Positions 1 to 8,215 of a DNA stretch of 43,550 bases are shown here, piece by piece. The DNA is taken from positions 70,018-113,567 of the forward strand of contig NZ_MRXX01000006.1 of assembly GCF_016642265.1 (NCBI RefSeq), written 5' to 3'. Made by a program: the position numbers and the translations under genes. Positions within the stretch are counted from its first letter, which is position 1. Each line of letters starts with the position of its first letter. The DNA is from Streptococcus lactarius. GTDB lineage: Bacteria; Bacillota; Bacilli; Lactobacillales; Streptococcaceae. The notes beneath the pieces were generated by a model. That model ran no database searches, was not told the DNA's origin, and saw only the letters and a program-made list of their open reading frames with translations.

Positions 1-30
1 TAACGAATGACCGATTTCTATCCCACTCTC
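1..30 (-). repeat. Streptococcal GTGGGACA-type intergenic repeat, partial
   Basis: Read on the minus strand, these 30 bases match positions 43483-43512 with two differences, so this is a second, reverse-oriented copy of the hairpin repeat that closes the window. It lies just past the stop codon of the YitT-family gene and could form part of its terminator. The other arm of the hairpin is cut off by the window edge, so folding cannot be checked here. Confidence 0.75.
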
Positions 31-41
31 TGTTTTTTTAT

Positions 42-929
42 TTAACGAACGATGGGTTGTTTCTGTTCGTCTAAGGTGAAACCTTCGCCAAGAATTTCAT
101 GGGCTTCTGTAATGGTGATGAAGGCAAATGGATCGATTTTACTGATGATATCTTTCATTTGCTTCATTTCATTCCGAGAAACCACGCAATAGATGATATT
201 TAAATCTTTGCGGCTATAGTAGCCCATTCCTCGAATAAAAGTAACTCCACGGTCGAGATCTTTGGTGACTTTTTGGGCAATCTCTTCTGGTTTGGCAGTT
301 ACAATGAGGAAGCCTTTGCCGGCAAAACCACCCTCTCCAATCAAGTCAATGACCATGGTGTCAATAAGAATAAAGAAGAGTGTGTACATGGCTGTTCGAA
401 CATCCTTAAAAACAATGACAACTGTAAGGAGGACAAGCGCATCTACTATTAACATCAGTTTTCCCATTGAGAGGGAAGTGTATTTATTAAAGATGCGAGC
501 GAGGATATCGGTTCCCCCAGTAGTTCCTCCAGCATTAAAGATGATACCAAGACCAAGACCAAGCATAACCCCTGAAGCGATACAGGCAAGGAGGATATCT
601 CCTTTGAAGGCTTGAAAGATGAAACGATGGTAGTGGTGGCTGATGGGGATTGCCTCAAAAATAGCCATCCAAGCAGAAACTGAAAAAGTTCCAATGAGGC
701 TCAAATAAAGAGAATTCTTACCTAGTAATTTCCAAGCGAGAACAAACAAAGGAATATTGATTAGTAAGTTCATCAGGGATACGGGGATTTTAAAGAGATA
801 ATAGGTGATCAAGGTAATCCCAGTAACTCCACCTTCATAAAAGTGAAATGGAATCACAAGGAAATAGATCCCAAATGAAAAAATACCGGCACCAAGAATG
901 ATCGCCAGAATATTTTTGAGTTTAAACAT
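42..929 (-). CDS. YitT family membrane protein (DUF161 plus DUF2179)
   Basis: This 295-residue protein has five or six hydrophobic helices in roughly its first 200 residues, including a glycine-rich FNAGGTTGGTDIL stretch typical of the YitT family. A soluble C-terminal domain of about 80 residues follows (GFLIVTAKPEEIA onward), matching DUF2179. YitT proteins are integral membrane proteins of poorly known function, and the tail is thought to bind a small ligand. The start is supported by an AGGAGA ribosome binding site 9 bases upstream of the ATG on the minus strand. It diverges from the tmk operon and ends at a repeat-type hairpin. The family call is firm; the function is unknown. Confidence 0.93.
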   Translation of the reverse strand: MFKLKNILAIILGAGIFSFGIYFLVIPFHFYEGGVTGITLITYYLFKIPVSLMNLLINIPLFVLAWKLLGKNSLYLSLIGTFSVSAWMAIFEAIPISHHYHRFIFQAFKGDILLACIASGVMLGLGLGIIFNAGGTTGGTDILARIFNKYTSLSMGKLMLIVDALVLLTVVIVFKDVRTAMYTLFFILIDTMVIDLIGEGGFAGKGFLIVTAKPEEIAQKVTKDLDRGVTFIRGMGYYSRKDLNIIYCVVSRNEMKQMKDIISKIDPFAFITITEAHEILGEGFTLDEQKQPIVR

Positions 930-1043
930 GATAGTTCATCTCCTAAAACTTTATAAGAATATTGTATCAAAAATGTGAAAAAATGAAAATGTATTTGAAA
1001 CATTTTCTATCCTTAAATGCAAGATTTTTACCCTTATTTTTGG

Positions 1044-1049
1044 TAAAAT
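1044..1049 (+). promoter_or_regulatory. Extended -10 promoter candidate for tmk operon
   Basis: TGG-TAAAAT is an extended -10 element about 30 bases upstream of the tmk start. No good -35 element is visible at the matching distance. A 7-bp inverted repeat (GAAAATG/CATTTTC, 985-1007) lies just upstream in the divergent region shared with the YitT-family gene. Its role is not known. Confidence 0.5.
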
Positions 1050-1078
1050 AAAAAGAAGAAAGTCAGAAAGAGGTCATT

Positions 1079-1717
1079 ATGGTAAACGGTACATTAATTT
1101 CATTCGAAGGTCCAGAAGGAGCGGGAAAATCATCGATCCTCGAAGCCATCTTACCTCTATTGGAAGAAAAAGGAATTCCTTATATCACTACGCGTGAGCC
1201 AGGTGGGGTCGACATTGCTGAAAAGATCCGTCAGGTTATTTTGGATCCAGACCATACTAGTATGGACGCTAAGACGGAGTTATTGCTCTATATTGCCAGT
1301 CGACGCCAGCATTTGGTGGAACGAGTTTTGCCGGCGCTTGCTGCTGGGAAGGTCGTTTTGATGGATCGCTTTATTGACAGTTCGGTGGCTTATCAAGGCT
1401 ATGGACGTGGTCTGAGTGTGGAGGACATCGAGTGGCTCAATCAATTTGCGACCGATGGACTCAAACCTGATCTGACCCTCTACTTTGATTTGGATGTGGA
1501 AGAAGGCTTAGCTCGGATTGCTCGAAATCAAGAGCGGGAAGTCAATCGTTTAGATCTGGAAGGACTAGAGCTTCATTATAAGGTAAGAAAGGGCTATCTA
1601 GCCTTAGCTGAAAAAGAGCCAGAGCGTATTGTGAAGATTGATGCCAGTCAATCTTTTGAGACCGTCTTGGCAGATGTCCTGACGATTCTAGAAAAACGCT
1701 TGGGGACTCTAAAATGA
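1079..1717 (+). CDS. tmk: Thymidylate kinase
   Basis: Tmk phosphorylates dTMP to dTDP with ATP, an essential step in making dTTP. The 212 residues are normal for the family. The P-loop GPEGAGKS is at residues 11-18, the TREPGG substrate motif at about 38-43, and the [15 protein letters not shown] segment near residue 96 covers the conserved DR(Y/F) and lid-proximal region. A GAGGT ribosome binding site precedes the ATG. The stop codon overlaps the holB start by four bases (ATGA), so the two are probably translationally coupled. It is the first gene of the tmk-holB-yabA-rsmI operon. Confidence 0.97.
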   Translation: MVNGTLISFEGPEGAGKSSILEAILPLLEEKGIPYITTREPGGVDIAEKIRQVILDPDHTSMDAKTELLLYIASRRQHLVERVLPALAAGKVVLMDRFIDSSVAYQGYGRGLSVEDIEWLNQFATDGLKPDLTLYFDLDVEEGLARIARNQEREVNRLDLEGLELHYKVRKGYLALAEKEPERIVKIDASQSFETVLADVLTILEKRLGTLK

Positions 1718-2607
1718 AGCTAGAAGAGATGAAACAGCTTCAGCCAGAATTGGTTGATCGCTTCACCCATATTTTAGAGAATGGACATCTTAGCCATGCC
1801 TATCTCTTTACAGGCTCTTTTGCCAGTTTTGAGATGGCTCTCTTTTTGGCTCAAAGCCAGTTTTGCGAAGACTTGCAAGGAGTCTGGCCTTGTGGCAAAT
1901 GCCGGTCCTGTCGCTTGATTGCGGATGAGGAATTCTCAGATGTCAAGATCGTGCGTCCAGTTAATCGAGTCATTAAAACAGAGCGGATTCGTGCCCTGGT
2001 GCAAGATTTTTCACAGTCCGGATTTGAAGGGAGTCGTCAGGTCTTTATCGTCCAAGATGCGGACAAGATGCATACCAATGCGGCCAATTCCCTCCTGAAA
2101 GTTATGGAAGAACCTCAGAGTGAGATCTATCTCTTTTTGTTGACCTCTGATGAAAATCTAATCCTCCCCACCATCAAGAGTCGTGCCCAGCAGGTTCATT
2201 TTCCCAAAAATCAAGCCTATTTGACAGAGCTTTTGGAAAAAGAAGGTTTGGTTAAATCGCAAGCAAGGTTGGTGGCTCGTTTTAGTTTTAGCCTCGAGGA
2301 AGCAGAACTACAAAAAAAGAATGCCTCATTTTTTGAATTGGCAAAAGTTTGCGAGCAGTTCATAGACCGTTGCCAATCTAGTCACAATCGCGCCTATTTG
2401 GAAGTGACCCGCCTAGTGAGTTTGACAGATGATAAGGAAAAACAAAGCCAGGCTTTTCGATTGATGGAGTTGGCTTTAGAAGAGCAGTTGCGCTTGAGTC
2501 GCGCCCAGCAATTGTTAGAGAAATTAAGCCTGGCTCGCAAGATGTGGAGGGCCAATGTTCCGTTTCAAAATGCTCTGGAATATATGGTTTTGAGCTTAGA
2601 AAGTTAA
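1714..2607 (+). CDS. holB: DNA polymerase III delta prime subunit
   Basis: HolB is a clamp-loader subunit that helps load the sliding clamp for the replicative polymerase. The 297 residues carry a four-cysteine zinc site (C51, C60, C63, C66) typical of delta prime and DnaX proteins. The usual P-loop position reads GSFASFEM rather than GxxGxGKT, so it should not hydrolyse ATP, as expected for this subunit. The [10 protein letters not shown] segment and the later SRAQQVHF segment match the AAA+ core. It starts inside the tmk stop codon and is followed after 9 bases by yabA. Confidence 0.95.
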   Translation: MKLEEMKQLQPELVDRFTHILENGHLSHAYLFTGSFASFEMALFLAQSQFCEDLQGVWPCGKCRSCRLIADEEFSDVKIVRPVNRVIKTERIRALVQDFSQSGFEGSRQVFIVQDADKMHTNAANSLLKVMEEPQSEIYLFLLTSDENLILPTIKSRAQQVHFPKNQAYLTELLEKEGLVKSQARLVARFSFSLEEAELQKKNASFFELAKVCEQFIDRCQSSHNRAYLEVTRLVSLTDDKEKQSQAFRLMELALEEQLRLSRAQQLLEKLSLARKMWRANVPFQNALEYMVLSLES

Positions 2608-2616
2608 GGAGACAGA

Positions 2617-2937
2617 ATGAATAAAAAAGAATTATTTGATGCTTTAGACGGCTTTTCACAGAATTTGCTGGTCACCTTGGCTGAGGTCGAAGCTATCAAG
2701 AAAAATTTAAAAGAAGTGATCGAAGAAAATACAGCTCTTCGTCTAGAAAATGACAAATTGAGAGAGCGCTTGGGGGAAGTTGAAAAGACTTCATCGGCTA
2801 AATCTCAACACCATGGTCGTGAAAATTTGCAACGAATTTACAATGATGGTTTTCACATTTGCACCTATTCCTATGGTCAACGCCGTGAGAACGATGAAGA
2901 GTGTATGTTTTGTGACGAGTTGTTATTTAGGGAGTAA
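2617..2937 (+). CDS. yabA: Replication initiation control protein YabA
   Basis: YabA restrains initiation of replication by contacting DnaA and the DnaN clamp. The 106 residues show an N-terminal leucine-zipper-like coiled coil (about residues 1-60, used for oligomerisation) and a C-terminal zinc module in which H80, C82, C96 and C99 are the likely ligands. Length and layout match Firmicute YabA. An AAGGAGA site precedes the ATG. Its position between holB and rsmI is conserved in streptococci and fits a link between the replisome and initiation control. Confidence 0.95.
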   Translation: MNKKELFDALDGFSQNLLVTLAEVEAIKKNLKEVIEENTALRLENDKLRERLGEVEKTSSAKSQHHGRENLQRIYNDGFHICTYSYGQRRENDEECMFCDELLFRE

Positions 2938-2939
2938 GC

Positions 2940-3797
2940 ATGCAGATCCAACGAAGTTTTAAAGGGGAAAAGAAAACAGGGGTCCTCTACCTAGTCCCAA
3001 CACCGATCGGTAACCGCGAGGATATGAGTTACCGCATGGTCCAGACCTTAAAGGATGTGGACTTGATCGCAGCTGAGGATACCAGAAATACAGGTCTCTT
3101 GCTCAAGCATTTTGAGATTGGGACTCCCCAGACTAGCTTTCATGAGCATAATGCCCAGGAGAAAATTCCAGATCTGATCGCCCATTTAGAATCTGGAAAA
3201 GATTTGGCACAGGTCTCAGATGCAGGACTCCCTAGTATCTCTGATCCTGGTCATGATTTGGTCAAGGCAGCGATTGAACGCGAGATTCCTGTCGTAGCTG
3301 TTCCTGGTCCAAGTGCAGGGATTACAGGCTTGATTGCCAGTGGCCTAGCACCACAACCCCATATTTTTTATGGATTTCTACCTCGCAAAGAGGGGCAACA
3401 AAAAGCCTTTTTCCAAGAAAAAGTGGCCTATCCGGAGACCCAGATTTTTTATGAGTCGCCTCATCGGGTGAAAGCAACCTTAGAGAATATGTTGGCTGTC
3501 TATGGGGATCGTCCGGTTGTCTTGGTTCGTGAATTGACCAAGATCTACGAAGAATATACTCGTGGCAGCATTTCAGAGTTAGTCGCATTTCTTGAAGAAA
3601 ATCCCCTCAAAGGGGAGTGCCTCTTGATCGTCGAAGGAGCCAAGGAAGAAGATCTAGACCTAGAAGAGGTAGACTTAATCCAAGAGATCGATGCTTTGGT
3701 CAAAGACGGCATGAAGAAAAATCAAGCCATTAAACAGGTCGCCAAACATTATGGCCTACAAAAGAGTGAGCTCTATGCTCAGTACCACCAAGAATAA
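2940..3797 (+). CDS. rsmI: 16S rRNA (cytidine1402-2'-O)-methyltransferase
   Basis: RsmI adds the 2'-O-methyl group to C1402 in the ribosomal decoding centre. The 285-residue sequence has the tetrapyrrole-methylase fold signatures: LVPTPIGNREDM near residue 19, AAEDTRNTG near 45, SDAGLPSISDPG near 93, and VPGPSA near 123. A short C-terminal helical region of the usual RsmI type ends the protein. The ATG follows the yabA stop after two bases, so it is read as the last conserved member of the tmk operon, with transcription probably continuing into the downstream acetyltransferase. Confidence 0.95.
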   Translation: MQIQRSFKGEKKTGVLYLVPTPIGNREDMSYRMVQTLKDVDLIAAEDTRNTGLLLKHFEIGTPQTSFHEHNAQEKIPDLIAHLESGKDLAQVSDAGLPSISDPGHDLVKAAIEREIPVVAVPGPSAGITGLIASGLAPQPHIFYGFLPRKEGQQKAFFQEKVAYPETQIFYESPHRVKATLENMLAVYGDRPVVLVRELTKIYEEYTRGSISELVAFLEENPLKGECLLIVEGAKEEDLDLEEVDLIQEIDALVKDGMKKNQAIKQVAKHYGLQKSELYAQYHQE

Positions 3798-3814
3798 GAA
3801 AGGACAGGTGCAGG

Positions 3815-4396
3815 ATGGAAATTAGAATGGCTTATCCCAATGAGATCCAACGAATTATGGAAATCATCCAAGATGCTAAGGAAAGCCTGGCTCAAAGACA
3901 GGTTGATCAGTGGCAGGATGGTTATCCAGATGAAGAGATCATTTTTGAGGATATTCTAGAAAGTCGTGGCTATGTAGCCGTTGAAGATCAGGAAGTCGTC
4001 GCCTATGCAGCCGTCCACAAGGGAAATGAAGCAGCCTATAATGAGATTTACGATGGCAAGTGGGAGCATGACAACTATATGTATATCACGTTTCACCGTG
4101 TCGCTGTGGCCAAAGAAGCTGCTGGGAAAGGGGTGGCTCAGACCTTCCTTCAAGGCTTGATCGAAGGAGAAAAAGGGCCTGATTTCCGTTGCGATACGCA
4201 TCCGGATAATCTGGTCATGCAACATTTGCTTGAAAAATTGGGTTACCACTATTGTGGAAAGGTCCCAATTGATGGCGTCCGTCTGGCTTATCAAAAGATC
4301 AAACGAAAAGCAGAAACCAGTTTATTCCAAGTGGTCTCAGAAGAGGACCGCTGGGACCAAAGAGCAGAAGCAGCCTCCAATGACTCTTTATCTTAA
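3815..4396 (+). CDS. GNAT family N-acetyltransferase
   Basis: This 193-residue protein has a GNAT fold. The HRVAVAKEAAGKGVAQTFLQ segment around residue 94 matches the acetyl-CoA binding motif A (Q/RxxGxG/A type, here AAGKGVA), followed by the DTHPDNLVMQHLLEKLGY segment typical of the C-terminal half. The substrate cannot be read from sequence. The tail after about residue 160 is polar and not conserved in the fold. It lies 17 bases after rsmI, and its last 17 bases overlap the following ogt gene, so it is part of the same transcription unit. Confidence 0.88.
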   Translation: MEIRMAYPNEIQRIMEIIQDAKESLAQRQVDQWQDGYPDEEIIFEDILESRGYVAVEDQEVVAYAAVHKGNEAAYNEIYDGKWEHDNYMYITFHRVAVAKEAAGKGVAQTFLQGLIEGEKGPDFRCDTHPDNLVMQHLLEKLGYHYCGKVPIDGVRLAYQKIKRKAETSLFQVVSEEDRWDQRAEAASNDSLS

Positions 4397-4871
4397 ACAA
4401 TTCTATGAAAGCCCTATGGGACTTCTTTCGATCATTGTCAGTAAAGAAGGCCTTGTAGAACTTGATTTTTATGATCCGAAAGAGGAGGAGTCTGATCCCT
4501 ACGGGGCGCTGGAGCAGTTCCATCCCTACCATGAGAAGGTGAAGGAGTGGTTGGACCATTATTTTGCAGGGGATCCGATTGCCATCAGCTTTCCACTAGC
4601 ACCGCAAGGGACAGCCTTTCAAGAGCGGGTATGGCAGTTATTGCGAGAGATCCCCTATGGTGAGACCAAAACCTATGGCCAGCTTGCCCAGGATCTTTCT
4701 TGTGGTTCAGCCCAAGCAGTGGGACAAGCTGTTGGACGCAATCCCTTGACAATTTTAGTCCCTTGTCACCGTGTGATGGGAAAAAATGGAGAATTGACAG
4801 GCTATGCGTCTGGACTCGATCGTAAACGCTGGCTCTTACAACACGAAGGAATTACCTGGAAGGAGAAATGA
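4380..4871 (+). CDS. ogt: Methylated-DNA--[protein]-cysteine S-methyltransferase
   Basis: This protein repairs O6-methylguanine by moving the methyl group irreversibly to its own cysteine. The PCHRV active-site motif is present with C129 as the acceptor, preceded by an AVGRNP helix segment and followed by GYASGLDRKRWLL, all hallmarks of the Ogt/AGT C-terminal domain. From the ATG at 4380 the protein is 163 residues, the normal size. An in-frame upstream ATG at 4230 would add 50 residues with no family resemblance that lie over the acetyltransferase gene, so it is rejected. Confidence 0.92.
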   Translation: MTLYLKQFYESPMGLLSIIVSKEGLVELDFYDPKEEESDPYGALEQFHPYHEKVKEWLDHYFAGDPIAISFPLAPQGTAFQERVWQLLREIPYGETKTYGQLAQDLSCGSAQAVGQAVGRNPLTILVPCHRVMGKNGELTGYASGLDRKRWLLQHEGITWKEK

Positions 4872-5230
4872 AATCGATGTATACCTTTATTGAATACCCA
4901 AAATGTTCGACTTGTCGAAAGGCTAAATCAGAATTGGACGGTCTCAAATGTGAGTTTCAAAGCCAAAATATTGTTACAGAAACACCGACTAGCAAAGAAT
5001 TGCAAGACTGGATGGCAGCATCTGGCCTACCAATCAAGTCTTTCTTTAATACTAGCGGGATAAAATACCGGGAACTCGGTTTGAAAGATAAGGTGGATCA
5101 ACTGACAGTGAAAGAAGCAGCGGATCTTTTGGCTAGCGACGGTATGTTGATCAAGCGCCCCCTACTTGTCAAAGACGGAAAAGTGGTTCAAGTAGGCTAC
5201 CGGAAACCATACGCAGACTTAGGTTTGTAA
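4868..5230 (+). CDS. ArsC/Spx family thioredoxin-like protein
   Basis: The 120 residues form a thioredoxin-like ArsC/Spx fold with a CSTC redox pair near the N-terminus and the KRPLLVKDGKVVQVGYR segment typical of the YusI/YffB-type branch rather than the global regulator Spx. The exact role is unknown: family members include arsenate reductases and RNA polymerase-binding regulators. The ATG at 4868 overlaps the ogt stop but sits only two bases from AGGAG. The ATG at 4877 has a better spacing of 11 bases and may be the true start. It is the last gene before a terminator. Confidence 0.85.
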   Translation: MKSMYTFIEYPKCSTCRKAKSELDGLKCEFQSQNIVTETPTSKELQDWMAASGLPIKSFFNTSGIKYRELGLKDKVDQLTVKEAADLLASDGMLIKRPLLVKDGKVVQVGYRKPYADLGL

Positions 5231-5233
5231 GAG

Positions 5234-5256
5234 AAAAGGGAGTTGGGCTCCCTTTT
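5234..5256 (+). terminator. Rho-independent terminator
   Basis: A 9-bp perfect stem AAAAGGGAG/CTCCCTTTT with a 5-base loop follows the ArsC/Spx-like gene and leads into a T-rich run. It ends the tmk-to-ArsC unit. Confidence 0.85.
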
Positions 5257-5275
5257 CATTTTGCAGTGAAGATGA

Positions 5276-5281
5276 TATAAT
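5276..5281 (+). promoter_or_regulatory. Extended -10 promoter for the ABC-F gene
   Basis: TGA-TATAAT is an extended -10 element 33 bases upstream of the ABC-F start and just after a terminator. There is no strong -35 element. Confidence 0.6.
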
Positions 5282-5314
5282 CATACGAGTGAAATCAATG
5301 AAAGAGAGTCAAGC

Positions 5315-6856
5315 ATGAGTATTTTAGAAGTGAAAAATTTGAGTCACGGTTTTGGGGATCGTGCGATTTTTGAGGATGTGTCCTTCCGTTTGCTAAAGGG
5401 AGAGCATATCGGTCTGGTCGGGGCCAATGGTGAAGGAAAATCGACCTTCATGAGCATTGTGACAGGCAAGATGTTGCCTGATGAAGGAAAGGTCGAGTGG
5501 TCTAAGTATGTGACCGCTGGTTACCTAGACCAACACGCTGTCCTAAAAGAAGGACAAACGGTGCGCGATGTCTTGCGGACAGCTTTTGATGAGTTGTTCA
5601 CAGCAGAAGCTCGGATCAATGACCTCTATATGGCCATGGCAGAAGACGGAGCTGATGTTGATGCTCTCATGGAAGAGGTTGGAGAACTCCAAGAGCGTCT
5701 AGAAAGTCGTGATTTTTATACCTTGGATGCCAAGATCGATGAAGTGGCGCGGGCTCTTGGGGTCATAGATTTTGGGATGGAGACGGATGTGACTTCCTTA
5801 TCAGGTGGGCAACGGACCAAGGTCCTCTTGGCCAAACTCTTACTAGAAAAACCTGATATCTTGCTACTAGACGAGCCGACCAACTACTTGGATGCAGAGC
5901 ACATTGATTGGCTCAAGCGCTATTTGCAAAATTATGAAAATGCCTTTGTCCTCATTTCCCACGATATTCCTTTCTTGAACGATGTGATCAATATCGTCTA
6001 CCATGTAGAAAATCAGCAGTTGACTCGCTATTCAGGAGACTACTACCAATTCCTTGAAGTCTATGAAATGAAGAAGTCGCAATTAGAAGCTGCTTATGAG
6101 CGTCAGCAAAAAGAGATTGCTGATTTGAAAGATTTCGTAGCCCGTAATAAGGCGCGTGTGGCTACACGGAATATGGCTATGTCTCGTCAGAAGAAGCTGG
6201 ACAAGATGGAACTCATTGAACTGCAAAGTGAGAAACCAAAACCCTCTTTTGACTTTAAAAATGCCCGGACTCCAGGACGCTTTATCTTCCAGGCTAAGGA
6301 GCTCCAGATTGGGTATGACCGTCCTTTGACCAAGCCTTTGAACTTGACCTTTGAGCGCAATCAAAAGGTAGCCATCATTGGTGCCAACGGGATTGGGAAA
6401 ACCACTCTCTTGAAGAGTCTTTTAGGAATCATCCCACCGATCGCTGGGGAAGTAGAACGTGGAGATTACCTAGAACTTGGCTATTTCGAGCAAGAGGTCG
6501 AAGGGGGCAATCGTCAGACACCGCTTGAAGCAGTCTGGAATGCCTTTCCAGCTCTCAACCAAGCAGAGGTTCGTGCAGCCCTTGCCCGCTGTGGGTTGAC
6601 CACCAAGCATATCGAGAGCCAAATTCAGGTCTTATCCGGTGGAGAGCAAGCTAAAGTACGTTTCTGTCTCCTCATGAACCGTGAAAACAATGTCTTGGTC
6701 TTGGACGAACCAACCAATCACTTGGATGTGGATGCTAAAGATGAATTGAAACGGGCCCTGAAAGAATACAAGGGATCGATCCTGATGGTTTGCCACGAGC
6801 CAGATTTCTATGAAGGTTGGATGGATCAAATCTGGGACTTTAATGAATTAACGTAA
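5315..6856 (+). CDS. ABC-F family ATPase
   Basis: This soluble protein of 513 residues has two ATP-binding cassettes and no membrane segments, the mark of ABC-F proteins, which act on ribosomes. Cassette 1 has Walker A GANGEGKST (about residue 36), signature LSGGQ and Walker B LLLLDEPTNYLD. Cassette 2 has GANGIGKTT (about residue 354), LSGGEQ and LVLDEPTNHLD. The charged inter-domain linker at about residues 240-310 is the usual P-site tRNA interaction motif. It resembles the Bacillus YfmM/YkpA branch from memory. That branch is not a clear antibiotic-resistance group, so a housekeeping translation role is more likely. Confidence 0.92.
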   Translation: MSILEVKNLSHGFGDRAIFEDVSFRLLKGEHIGLVGANGEGKSTFMSIVTGKMLPDEGKVEWSKYVTAGYLDQHAVLKEGQTVRDVLRTAFDELFTAEARINDLYMAMAEDGADVDALMEEVGELQERLESRDFYTLDAKIDEVARALGVIDFGMETDVTSLSGGQRTKVLLAKLLLEKPDILLLDEPTNYLDAEHIDWLKRYLQNYENAFVLISHDIPFLNDVINIVYHVENQQLTRYSGDYYQFLEVYEMKKSQLEAAYERQQKEIADLKDFVARNKARVATRNMAMSRQKKLDKMELIELQSEKPKPSFDFKNARTPGRFIFQAKELQIGYDRPLTKPLNLTFERNQKVAIIGANGIGKTTLLKSLLGIIPPIAGEVERGDYLELGYFEQEVEGGNRQTPLEAVWNAFPALNQAEVRAALARCGLTTKHIESQIQVLSGGEQAKVRFCLLMNRENNVLVLDEPTNHLDVDAKDELKRALKEYKGSILMVCHEPDFYEGWMDQIWDFNELT

Positions 6857-6860
6857 ACAC

Positions 6861-6886
6861 AAAAAGAGAAACTTGTCTCGCTTTTT
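6861..6886 (+). terminator. Terminator after the ABC-F gene
   Basis: AAAAAG-AGA pairs with TCT-CG-CTTTTT across a small loop directly after the ABC-F stop. The stem is interrupted, so it is weaker than others in the window. Confidence 0.55.
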
Positions 6887-6978
6887 AGAATGAAGAAATT
6901 TTGTTGTTTACATAAAGCGGCACAAGTAATTCAAAAGATCAAAATGATTCTATTTTTAAATTTAGTCGAGTAATGACC

Positions 6979-7116
6979 GAAACTTTCCGCCGTGAGAAAA
7001 GTGCCTGAAACCGATTTGTTTCAGGCACACGGAATTATTGAGACCTTAGGCTCAATAATTAGTCATGGAACTTCGCAGAAGTTCGCTGACGTCCGTACTC
7101 ACCTAAGGAAAGTTTC
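6979..7116. repeat. Structured intergenic element of nested inverted repeats
   Basis: The 312-base gap from 6857 to 7168 holds the ABC-F terminator, this element, and the slrA terminator. The element is closed by a perfect 10-bp inverted repeat (GAAACTTTCC 6979-6988 with GGAAAGTTTC 7107-7116) plus GTGAG/CTCAC (6992-6996, 7098-7102). Inside are three perfect hairpins in a row: GTGCCTGAAAC with a 6-base loop (7001-7028), AATTATTGAG with an 8-base loop (7033-7060) and GAACTTC with a 3-base loop (7068-7084). The drawn shape is a four-way junction. No poly-T tract follows the closing arm. It could be a structured RNA or a short non-autonomous repeat. A 67-codon frame runs across it but looks accidental. 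Confidence 0.7.
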
Positions 7117-7141
7117 TAAGAAAAATTTATATTTGATAGAA

Positions 7142-7167
7142 AAAGAGAACCGTGCGGTTCTCTTTTC
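7142..7167 (-). terminator. Terminator of slrA (possibly bidirectional)
   Basis: A near-perfect palindrome, AAAAGAGAACC/GGTTCTCTTTT with a 4-base loop, abuts the slrA stop codon. T-rich and A-rich flanks would let it stop transcription from both sides. Confidence 0.85.
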
Positions 7168-7168
7168 A

Positions 7169-7993
7169 TTATTTCTTGAAATTATAGTCTTTTAAGATCT
7201 CGATTTTTTCAATCTTGATATCTGTTTTTGGTTTGTCCTTATTATCGGTTTCGGCAGCTGCGATTTTATCCACCACATCCATGCCATCGATCACTTGGCC
7301 AAAGACAGTGTAGTTGCCACCATCAAGGGTTGGATTTCCACCATTTTTATAAGCATCGATGATCTTAGCTGGGAAGCGGTCAGTCGGGAGCTTGCTAGAA
7401 ATATCTTCCTTATTTTGGTTGATATAGAATTGACTACCGTTGGTATTTGGACCAGAATTGGCCATGGCAAGGGCTCCACGAAGATTGTAAAGGTATGGAG
7501 AATACTCATTCTCAAAACCAGTACCTGAATCTTTAGATTTGTCTTTGCCCTTCCAGATGGATTCGCCACCCGTACCGTCTCCTTTAGGGTCACCCGTTTG
7601 GATCATAAAGTTGTTGATGACACGGTGGAAAAGTAAGCCATTGAAGTAACCTTCTTTTGCATGGGTCAAGAAGTTCTCAACTGCAAGTGGGGCATATTTA
7701 GGGAAGAGCTTCACAGTAATATCCCCTTCAGTTGTCGTGATTTTAACCTCTGCTTCGTCTTCAGCCACGTCAGTTGATAGTTGTGGGAAGACCGCATTTT
7801 CATTTGTCATGGCATCGTTAAAATCTTTGCGCAGTTGTTCTAATTTCTTTTGATCTTTTTCACTAGAACTAGAAGTTGATGTCTGCTCGGTCTTTTCTTT
7901 GCTTGAGCTTGAAGAGCTAGCGTCTGTCTTATTGGACGAACAAGCTGTCAAAGCCAAGCCAGAAAATAATAGTAGGGCGATTAATTTTTTCAT
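7169..7993 (-). CDS. slrA: Cyclophilin-type peptidyl-prolyl isomerase, lipoprotein
   Basis: This is a surface lipoprotein that isomerises prolyl bonds. It begins with a lipoprotein signal (MKKLIALLLFSGLALTAC, lipidated C18), then a Ser/Thr-rich tether, then a cyclophilin domain. That domain includes FHRVINNFMIQTGDPKGDGTGG and the ALAMANSGPNTNGSQFYI core. It matches what I recall of pneumococcal SlrA in length and sequence. The start is taken at 7993, where AAGGAAG lies 4 bases upstream. A start at 8011 would put the ribosome binding site inside the gene. It is monocistronic, with its own terminator. Confidence 0.92.
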   Translation of the reverse strand: MKKLIALLLFSGLALTACSSNKTDASSSSSSKEKTEQTSTSSSSEKDQKKLEQLRKDFNDAMTNENAVFPQLSTDVAEDEAEVKITTTEGDITVKLFPKYAPLAVENFLTHAKEGYFNGLLFHRVINNFMIQTGDPKGDGTGGESIWKGKDKSKDSGTGFENEYSPYLYNLRGALAMANSGPNTNGSQFYINQNKEDISSKLPTDRFPAKIIDAYKNGGNPTLDGGNYTVFGQVIDGMDVVDKIAAAETDNKDKPKTDIKIEKIEILKDYNFKK

Positions 7994-8108
7994 ATTCTTC
8001 CTTTCCAACATCGTTGTCTTCCTCTATTGTACCTTAATTTTGCGATACTTTCAAATTTAGACGGAAATCTCTATTCACTAGAATCGGTTAAAGATTGACA
8101 ACGCTTGA

Positions 8109-8160
8109 TAAATCACTAATTAAGAAGGAAGTTGCATATAGATGGATAATTCGGTATGAT
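8109..8160 (+). promoter_or_regulatory. Promoter cassette, copy 1
   Basis: TTGCAT (8132-8137), a 17-base spacer and TATGAT (8155-8160) form a good vegetative promoter 55 bases upstream of the gene at 8216. The 33 bases 8109-8141 are identical to 9311-9343, and the match continues with a few changes through the -10 and GGGAG. The conserved block begins about 23 bases upstream of the -35, which suggests a regulator site is duplicated along with the promoter. Confidence 0.8.
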
Positions 8161-8215
8161 GGGAGGTGCTTTTAGAAATGTGAAATAGATTTTTTATTGA
8201 GGAAGAACGTCATAA

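Noticed and set aside
4230..4379. 50-residue N-terminal extension of the ogt protein
   Set aside because: It lies over the acetyltransferase gene in another frame and has no similarity to the alkyltransferase family. The ATG at 4380 gives the normal length.
6992..7195. 67-codon plus-strand frame between the ABC-F and slrA genes
   Set aside because: It runs straight through nested inverted repeats and the slrA terminator, has no ribosome binding site, and its composition follows the hairpins. It is better explained as a chance frame in a structured element.
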